From an uncultured Sutterella sp. (GTDB taxonomy: Bacteria; Pseudomonadota; Gammaproteobacteria; Burkholderiales; Burkholderiaceae_F), in contig CAAFNI010000047.1 of assembly GCA_900764215.1 (NCBI GenBank), positions 1 through 6,793 of the forward strand: DNA of 6,793 nt, read 5' to 3'. The notes under the pieces were generated by a model. That model made no database searches and had not been told where the DNA came from. It saw nothing but the letters and a program-made list of their open reading frames with translations. Numbering within the stretch: position 1 is the stretch's first letter; each line of letters opens with the position of its first letter. Positions 6,684 through 6,793 of this stretch are shown here, one piece after another. Made by a program: the position numbers and the translations under genes.

Positions 6684-6730
6684 TCTTGGCCCGAGAGGAT
6701 GGAATCGATATGCGTCAAGGGCCGGCAAGA
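6684..6730 (-). repeat. Imperfect hairpin in the leuA leader
   Basis: GGCCC (6692-6688) and GGGCC (6723-6719) are complementary. Beyond a 3-nt bulge (6724-6726), TCTT (6687-6684) pairs with AAGA (6727-6730). The stem is about 9 bp with a 26-nt loop. No T-run follows, so it is not a terminator. It could be a regulatory structure in the leader RNA, a binding-site dyad, or chance. Confidence 0.3.
6705..6718 (-). promoter_or_regulatory. Weak FNR/CRP-like site upstream of leuA
   Basis: On the - strand the 14-mer TTGACGCATATCGA matches TTGAT-N4-ATCAA at 8 of 10 defined positions. Read on the + strand it agrees with the dcuC box at 11 of 14 bases. Its centre is about 65 bp before the leuA ATG. An 8 of 10 match can occur by chance, and no well-placed promoter elements support it, so the call is tentative. 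Confidence 0.3.
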
Positions 6731-6793
6731 GAACTTTATGCCCATGCAAAACACGCGTGAATGGCAAAAATTCAGAAATCGACGGGTCCGAAA

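Larger units (their letters stand above)
6647..6793 (-). other. leu operon leader and probable promoter region
   Basis: These 147 bp precede leuA and hold no gene I can support. I looked for a leucine-rich leader peptide with an attenuator, as in E. coli leuL, and for a T-box, and see neither: there is no run of leucine codons and no T-run after a stem. TTGCCA (6767-6762 on the - strand) resembles a -35 (5 of 6), but the nearest -10-like sequence, CATAAA, is 21 bp further on, which is too far. The promoter is therefore not resolved and may partly lie beyond the window. A possible hairpin and an FNR-like 14-mer are listed separately. Confidence 0.5.

Noticed and set aside
6647..6754. Upstream in-frame starts for leuA (GTG at 6754, ATG at 6745)
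   Set aside because: The extra 32-36 residues do not resemble LeuA N-termini and lack a ribosome site, whereas the ATG at 6646 has AAAGAG 7 nt upstream.
4982..6760. A 592-codon + strand open frame opposite leuA
   Set aside because: It mirrors leuA, has low-complexity composition and no family resemblance, and is explained by codon bias.
6700..6767. Possible leucine-rich leader peptide from a TTG at 6767
   Set aside because: The frame has a few scattered Leu codons but no consecutive run. It does not stop before leuA and is not followed by a terminator-antiterminator pair.

Overview
The window carries two ordinary metabolic units that converge on a shared, strongly terminated gap. On the + strand is one gene for a DcuC-type anaerobic C4-dicarboxylate transporter (357-1721). 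On the - strand, read from right to left, is a complete leucine biosynthesis operon: leuA (6646-5051), leuB (4995-3895), leuC (3892-2492) and leuD (2478-1843). It ends at a textbook intrinsic terminator (about 1775-1812). At the extreme left, on the - strand and divergent from dcuC, are the first 31 codons of a gene I cannot identify.

The DNA is GC-rich, with strong G/C preference at third codon positions in every gene. The organism looks like a proteobacterium that lives at least partly without oxygen. DcuC is typical of anaerobic and facultative bacteria, and a near-consensus FNR/ANR box (TTGAT-CAGC-GTCAA, 248-261) lies upstream of it. The Leu enzymes resemble the enterobacterial types as I remember them: LeuA with DGEQAL...SLS, LeuB with GSVGGPKW and TGGIYFG, LeuC of 466 residues with cysteines at 347, 407 and 410. 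They also stand in the leuABCD order. A gut-associated betaproteobacterium such as a member of Sutterellaceae is my best guess from composition and gene mix. This is inference; no marker gene is present to settle it.

The four Leu enzymes form the whole leucine branch from 2-oxoisovalerate to 2-oxoisocaproate: isopropylmalate synthase, the two-subunit isopropylmalate isomerase and isopropylmalate dehydrogenase. The final transamination is done elsewhere. leuB-leuC (2 nt apart) and leuC-leuD (13 nt apart) are tightly coupled, each with a GAGGAGG ribosome site inside or at the end of the preceding gene. leuA-leuB is separated by a 55-nt, conspicuously AT-rich spacer. The 147 bp upstream of leuA show no leucine-rich leader peptide and no attenuator. 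They do contain a second, weaker FNR-like 14-mer (6705-6718) inside the loop of a possible hairpin.

Nothing here looks like a mobile element, CRISPR array, RNA gene or new multi-gene system. The points worth checking are regulatory: the two FNR-like boxes, the AT-rich leuA-leuB spacer, the shared divergent control region, and the possible ancestry of an enterobacterial-type leu operon in a GC-rich genome.
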